From Palsa-883 sp963847615 (GTDB lineage Bacteria; Pseudomonadota; Alphaproteobacteria; Acetobacterales; Acetobacteraceae): 8,827 bases of DNA. How positions within the stretch are numbered: position 1 is the first letter of the stretch; the number at the start of each line of letters is the position of its first letter. The position numbers and the translations under genes are program-made. The notes under the pieces are model-generated. The model saw only the letters and a program-made list of their open reading frames with translations, was not told the origin of the DNA and ran no database searches. The stretch lies in the NCBI GenBank assembly GCA_963847615.1, contig CAWKAN010000003.1, forward strand, positions 1 to 8,827, written 5' to 3'. Below, piece after piece: positions 6,039-8,827 of this stretch.

Positions 6039-7645
6039 CCCGCGCGATCGACCCGGTGACGCTCGAGGTGATCCGCAGCGGCCTGACCGCCGCGGCCGAG
6101 GAGATGTCGCTCGTCGTCATGCGCTCGGCGCGCTCGCCGCTGTTGCGCGAGGCGGGCGATCTGTCCTCGGCACTGACCGACGCAAAGGGCGAGATGATCG
6201 CCCAGGGCCGCGACATCCCCATGCACCTCGGCGTGATGTGCTTCACGGTGAGGGAATTCCTCAAGCGGGTGCCGGCCCTCCGGCTCGCGCCGGGCGACGT
6301 CTGGTTCCTCAACCTGCCGGAGATCGGCGGCAACCACCTGCCGGACGTCAAGGCGATCCGCCCGATCTTCGCCGGGGGCGTGCTTGTCGCGTTTGCGGTC
6401 AGCCTGGCGCATTGGGCCGATATCGGCGGCGCTGCCCCGGGTAGCTATTTCGCGAGCGCCACGGACATCTGGCAGGAGGGGCTGCGGATCAGCCCGATCC
6501 GCCTGTTCACCGCCAACGGCGCCGACCGCGAGAAGCTCGACCTGATCCTCGCCAACGTGCGCGGCGCGCCGGAGCGCGAGGGCGACATCCACGCTCAGAT
6601 AGCGGCCACCCTCGCGGCCGAACGCCGCATCGGCGAACTCGTCGCCGAGCATGGAACCGGCGTGCTCACGGCGGCGATGGCGGAGTTGCTGGACCGCTCG
6701 GAGCAGCAGATGCGCGACGCGATCCGCGCCATGCCGCAGGGGGTGTTCGAGGGCGAGGACTTCCTCGACGACGACGGCGTCCACGATCGGCCGATCGCCG
6801 TGCGCGTGCGTCTGACCCTGGGCGACGGCGAGGCGAGCTTCGACTTCACGGCCTCCGACGACGCGGCCGAGGGCCCGGTCAACACCACGCCCTTCATCGC
6901 CGCCGCCAGCGTGTTCTATGCGATGAAGTGCCTGGCCGGCGAGGAGATCCAGCCGAACGGCGGCGTGCTGCGGCCGCTCACGGTCAGGACCCGTCCGGGC
7001 TCGGTGCTCGAGCCGCCGCCGACGCGCCCCGTCGTCGGCGGCAACCACGAGACCTCCCAGCGCATCGTCGACGCGATCTTCCGCGCCCTCGAGCCGGCGA
7101 TGGCGGAGCGTCTCACCGCGGGCGGGCCGACCACCTCCGGGCTGCTGCTGTTCGGCATGCGGCGTGCGGACGGCGCCTGGGCCACGCTCTACGAGACCCA
7201 TGGCGGCGGCGAGGGGGCCCGCATCGACCGCGACGGCGCGCCGGTCGTGCGCGTGCACATGTCGAACGTGATGAACACGCCCGCCGAGGTCATCGAGGCG
7301 GAGTATCCCATCGAAGTCGTGCGGCAGGCGCTGCGGTCTGGCTCGGGTGGCGCCGGGGCGCATCGCGGCGGTGCCGGGCTCCTGCGCGAATACCGCCTGC
7401 TGACCGGCAATGTCTCGCTGACCAGCATGTTTGAGCGGCGGGTCATCCCGCCCTACGGGCTACAGGGCGGCGAGCCCGGCGCACCGTTCCGGGTGCACCT
7501 AGTCAGCGCCGACGGCACCCGCACGGAGGTCAAGGGCAAGGCCAATCTGCGCCTGTCCGACGGCGACCGCATCGTTCTGCAAAGCTGTGGCGGCGGCGGC
7601 TACGGAGCCCCCACGAAGACCGGGAAAAAGGAGAGCACGACATGA
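3986..7645 (+). CDS. HyuA-HyuB as read: one uninterrupted frame
   Basis: Taken literally, the sequence has no stop between HyuA and HyuB, so an automatic caller would give one protein of 1219 residues from 3986, or 1251 from the ATG at 3890. The N-terminal part is HyuA and the C-terminal 536 residues are HyuB. Natural HyuA-HyuB fusions exist, as in eukaryotic 5-oxoprolinase. Here the 12 residues before the HyuB Met (RPSGFALRGHA and one before) do not look like a linker, while the neighbouring frame encodes a good HyuA end with an ATGA overlap. I therefore regard the fusion as the product of one extra G. Confidence 0.5.
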   Translation: MPGAPNPAGHRGADDTTRWRLGIDIGGTFTDATALDPASGAAITAKVRTRVGDPLASLRAALAALGLAWEDVGVLVHGTTIITNAIVEDRLPAVALVTTAGFGDVLEIGRQNRRALYSLSLPPKLPPMVPAALRFEIRERMGPDGTVRTPLDRADLEPLVDAIRRSGVTSVAVSLLHAYANPAHERMIGERLAEVVPHVSLSHRVNPEEREYERTLATALNAAAMPLVGRYLDQLDREVPKSTPFHLFHSAGGMASTAMVRERPLVLALSGPAAGVSAARQVARDLALDNVLTLDMGGTTTDVCLIRNGMPERRREATLAGRPIRQTMVAVQSIGAGGGSIAGIEAGMLRVGPRSAGASPGPACYGLGGTEPTVTDANLMLGYVDAARPFADGVRLDLGLAQAAIGRLAERLGLNPIATALGIMRVANANMVRAIRHVTVDRGIDGRHCTLVAFGGAGPLHAATLARDFGIRTVVVPAFSSAYSALGCAVANLSYTQQHTVRMARSAWSHERLGRLRDELLADMPFESADRASGVTVEDTALVRYVGQSYSVEVPYRFPAETATLTRDFRAIHEQLYGFSTEEDWELEAIRVTAAVAAPPLEVQPPSLPAGTALVPHATTPCWFSAAGAIDTPRYRRDALAPGARLGGPAIVEDEWSTITLPPGTVLEADSGRPSGFALRGHAMTRAIDPVTLEVIRSGLTAAAEEMSLVVMRSARSPLLREAGDLSSALTDAKGEMIAQGRDIPMHLGVMCFTVREFLKRVPALRLAPGDVWFLNLPEIGGNHLPDVKAIRPIFAGGVLVAFAVSLAHWADIGGAAPGSYFASATDIWQEGLRISPIRLFTANGADREKLDLILANVRGAPEREGDIHAQIAATLAAERRIGELVAEHGTGVLTAAMAELLDRSEQQMRDAIRAMPQGVFEGEDFLDDDGVHDRPIAVRVRLTLGDGEASFDFTASDDAAEGPVNTTPFIAAASVFYAMKCLAGEEIQPNGGVLRPLTVRTRPGSVLEPPPTRPVVGGNHETSQRIVDAIFRALEPAMAERLTAGGPTTSGLLLFGMRRADGAWATLYETHGGGEGARIDRDGAPVVRVHMSNVMNTPAEVIEAEYPIEVVRQALRSGSGGAGAHRGGAGLLREYRLLTGNVSLTSMFERRVIPPYGLQGGEPGAPFRVHLVSADGTRTEVKGKANLRLSDGDRIVLQSCGGGGYGAPTKTGKKESTT
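5996..6038 (+). other. Frameshift site and hidden hyuA/hyuB ATGA overlap
   Basis: The run AGCGGGCGGC around 5996-6005 carries one G too many compared with AGCGGCGGC. Without it, HyuA continues as SGGHLVLRFEATP and ends at TGA 6036-6038, sharing four bases (ATGA, 6035-6038) with HyuB. The same overlap type occurs at HyuB/SDR (7642-7645) and at the iron-sulfur/CCG junction (721-718, minus), so translational coupling is the pattern in both operons. Confidence 0.75.
6035..7645 (+). CDS. hyuB: HyuB-like hydantoinase/oxoprolinase subunit B
   Basis: This is the partner of HyuA, 536 residues from the ATG at 6035 (MTRAIDPVTLEVIRSGL), the normal start and length for the family. GAGG at 6024-6027 lies 7 bases upstream. 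Family features include SPLLREAGDLSSAL, the HxxD pair in GGNHLPDV (His 101, Asp 104), FDFTASDDAAEGPVN, a conserved VVGGNHETSQR segment and the Gly-rich end CGGGGYGAP. The segment before the HxxD reads WFLNLPEIGGNH, whereas many homologues have NDPYxGGTH there; the acidic Asp and the Pro-Tyr are missing, which may mark a distinct subgroup. The stop overlaps the SDR start as ATGA (7642-7645). No small third subunit like AcxC of acetone carboxylase follows. Confidence 0.9.
   Translation: MTRAIDPVTLEVIRSGLTAAAEEMSLVVMRSARSPLLREAGDLSSALTDAKGEMIAQGRDIPMHLGVMCFTVREFLKRVPALRLAPGDVWFLNLPEIGGNHLPDVKAIRPIFAGGVLVAFAVSLAHWADIGGAAPGSYFASATDIWQEGLRISPIRLFTANGADREKLDLILANVRGAPEREGDIHAQIAATLAAERRIGELVAEHGTGVLTAAMAELLDRSEQQMRDAIRAMPQGVFEGEDFLDDDGVHDRPIAVRVRLTLGDGEASFDFTASDDAAEGPVNTTPFIAAASVFYAMKCLAGEEIQPNGGVLRPLTVRTRPGSVLEPPPTRPVVGGNHETSQRIVDAIFRALEPAMAERLTAGGPTTSGLLLFGMRRADGAWATLYETHGGGEGARIDRDGAPVVRVHMSNVMNTPAEVIEAEYPIEVVRQALRSGSGGAGAHRGGAGLLREYRLLTGNVSLTSMFERRVIPPYGLQGGEPGAPFRVHLVSADGTRTEVKGKANLRLSDGDRIVLQSCGGGGYGAPTKTGKKESTT
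7628..7633 (+). promoter_or_regulatory. Strong ribosome binding site for the SDR gene
   Basis: AAGGAG lies 8 bases before the ATG at 7642, within the last codons of hyuB. It fixes the SDR start and shows that the gene can be translated independently despite the ATGA overlap. Confidence 0.7.
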
Positions 7646-8424
7646 GACTGGCGAACAAGACGGGGATCATCACCGGCCCGGCGAAGGGGATGGGCCCGGC
7701 GATCAGCGAGACCCTTGCACGAGAAGGGGCGGATCTCGTCCTCACCGGGCGCGACGTGGCGGCGATCGAGCCGGTGGCGGCCAACATCCGCGCCATGGGC
7801 CGCAGGGTGGAGATCATCCAGGCCGACGTGAGCAACCCCAAACAGGTCGAGGCGATGGTGGCGCGGGCTGCGCACTTCTTCGATGGCTGCATCGACATCC
7901 TGGTCAATGTCGCCGGCATCACCGGCCCGATCGAGACCCCGGTTTGGGAGATCGAGCCGGAGGATTTCGAGACGGTGTTGCGTACCAACCTTATCGGCAC
8001 CTTCCTGCCGATCAAATACACGCTGCCCTACATGCTGCCGCGCAAGAGCGGCAAGATCGTCAACATCGGCGGCACGTCGGGCATGCGCGGCTATCGCTAC
8101 CGCGCGGCCTACAGCTCTTCGAAGTGGTCGGTGCGCGGCCTGACCCGTACCGTGGCGCTGGACGTCGGCGAGTACAACATCAACGTCAACGCGGTCTGCC
8201 CCGGCATCGTCGACGGGCCGCGGATGCGGAAGCTGTGCGAGGAGAAGGCCCGCAAGCGCGGCTGGACCCCGGAGCAGGTCTACCAGGAATACGTCGATGA
8301 CCAGGCGCTGCAGCGTATCACCCAGGCGCAGGACATCGCCAACGCCGTCCTGTTCCTGACCAGCGAAGAGAGCCGCCAGATGACCGGCAAGGAGATGGTT
8401 GTCGACGGCGGCTGGGATGTCTAG
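7642..8424 (+). CDS. SDR-family NAD(P)-dependent dehydrogenase
   Basis: This is a classical short-chain dehydrogenase/reductase of 260 residues, interconverting an alcohol and a carbonyl with NAD(P)(H). It is the only gene here with no frameshift. The start at 7642 overlaps the HyuB stop, with AAGGAG (7628-7633) 8 bases before it. The cofactor motif TGPAKGMG is at 11-18, VNVAG (for NNAG) at 88-92, the helix-4 Asn at 116, and the active-site Y157-x3-K161 in YSSSK. NVNAVCPGIV follows, and the C-terminal MTGKEMVVDGGW is typical. GR at 36-37 after the second strand hints at NADP(H), weakly. The residue 13 before the Tyr, normally the catalytic Ser, is Gly144 (NIGGTSG), with Thr145 and Ser146 next to it. 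Position after hyuB and before an ALDH gene suggests a shared catabolic route. The substrate is unknown. Confidence 0.92.
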   Translation: MRLANKTGIITGPAKGMGPAISETLAREGADLVLTGRDVAAIEPVAANIRAMGRRVEIIQADVSNPKQVEAMVARAAHFFDGCIDILVNVAGITGPIETPVWEIEPEDFETVLRTNLIGTFLPIKYTLPYMLPRKSGKIVNIGGTSGMRGYRYRAAYSSSKWSVRGLTRTVALDVGEYNINVNAVCPGIVDGPRMRKLCEEKARKRGWTPEQVYQEYVDDQALQRITQAQDIANAVLFLTSEESRQMTGKEMVVDGGWDV

Positions 8425-8436
8425 GATGGCAGTGAC

Positions 8437-8827
8437 ATGACAAGCGCGGTCGCACGGGACTACGGGCGGGAGGCGGCCGACGTGCCGCGCCTGATGGTGA
8501 TTGGCGGCGAGCGGGTGGCGGCGGTGGGCGGGCGGCGCTTTGCGCCATCGATCCGCCAGCGGGCGTGTGCTCGCCGAACTGCCGCAGGGCGGGGCGGCGG
8601 CCAAGGCAGCGCTCGCCGGCCCCTGGCGCCGGACGCTGCCGGCGAGCGGGCCGCGTCATCGCCCGAACCGCGGCGCTGATCCGCCAGGACGCCGAGCGGC
8701 TTGCCCGCATCGAGACGCTCGACAGCGGCAAGCCGCTGCGCGCGGCCCGAGGCGACATCGAGACCTCGGCCCGGTATTTCGAATACTACGTCGGGATCGC
8801 CGACAAAATGCAGGGCGACAGCATCCC
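8437..8827 (+). CDS. Aldehyde dehydrogenase N-terminus (partial, three frameshifts)
   Basis: This is the start of an NAD(P)-dependent aldehyde dehydrogenase, cut by the window end before the catalytic Glu and Cys. AGGA follows the SDR stop and precedes the ATG at 8437 by about 10 bases; the core N-terminus is LMVIGGERVAAVGGRRF, with a second possible ATG at 8494. The frame then changes three times: one base missing near 8541-8545 (before AIDP), one missing near 8553-8558 (before SGRVLAELPQGG), and one extra near 8648-8652 (before RVIARTAALIRQ). After that, RIETLDSGKPLRAARGD and SARYFEYYVGIADKM are typical ALDH sequence up to the edge. The stretch between LPQGG and GPWRRTLPA looks several residues shorter than usual. 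The role would be oxidation of the aldehyde made by the SDR. As read, translation from 8437 stops at 8679. Confidence 0.82.

Noticed and set aside
3644..7363. Open frame of 1239 codons on the minus strand opposite hyuAB
   Set aside because: It is rich in Arg, Gly, His and Ala with no recognisable domain, and lies exactly antisense to well-supported HyuA/HyuB. It is a typical shadow in GC-rich DNA.

Overview
The window is a GC-rich piece of a bacterial chromosome or plasmid. Codon use, genes packed with ATGA start/stop overlaps, and the gene families present suggest a proteobacterium, perhaps an alphaproteobacterium; this is inference, as no lineage marker is present. It holds two divergent catabolic-type operons on either side of a control region of about 640 bases. 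No insertion sequence, CRISPR array, integrase or complete RNA gene was found.

Leftward operon (minus strand, 3349 down to 1 and beyond). Three genes encode a soluble oxidoreductase of the succinate dehydrogenase/fumarate reductase superfamily: an FAD subunit (3349-1644), an iron-sulfur subunit with one [2Fe-2S] and two [4Fe-4S] motifs (1636-718), and an HdrB/SdhE-like subunit with two CCG domains (721 to beyond the left edge). The architecture resembles TfrAB and SdhABE-type enzymes, with electrons passing from flavin through iron-sulfur clusters to a CCG subunit. The flavoprotein lacks both the FAD-linking His and the active-site Arg expected of true SDH/FRD, so its substrate is probably not succinate or fumarate.

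Control region (about 3350-3985). It holds GGAA/TTCC dyads before the flavoprotein gene, an AT-rich patch, a 7-1-7 palindrome, a 9-bp inverted repeat, a tRNA-like fragment, and four CGGCGG boxes framed by a 12-bp perfect inverted repeat just upstream of the rightward operon.

Rightward operon (plus strand, about 3986 to beyond 8827). HyuA-like ATPase subunit, HyuB-like subunit, an SDR dehydrogenase and the start of an aldehyde dehydrogenase. A plausible reading is ATP-dependent hydrolysis or carboxylation by HyuAB, with an alcohol/carbonyl pair handled by the SDR and ALDH. The compound cannot be named from the sequence.

The dominant oddity is a series of about eight single-base frameshifts, mostly next to G/C runs, spread over five of the six genes. 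Reading through each one restores conserved protein, and in two cases also a hidden ATGA gene overlap. One of them makes hyuA and hyuB look like a single fused gene. The regular scatter and intact flanking protein fit uncorrected sequencing indels better than real decay, but raw reads are needed to decide.
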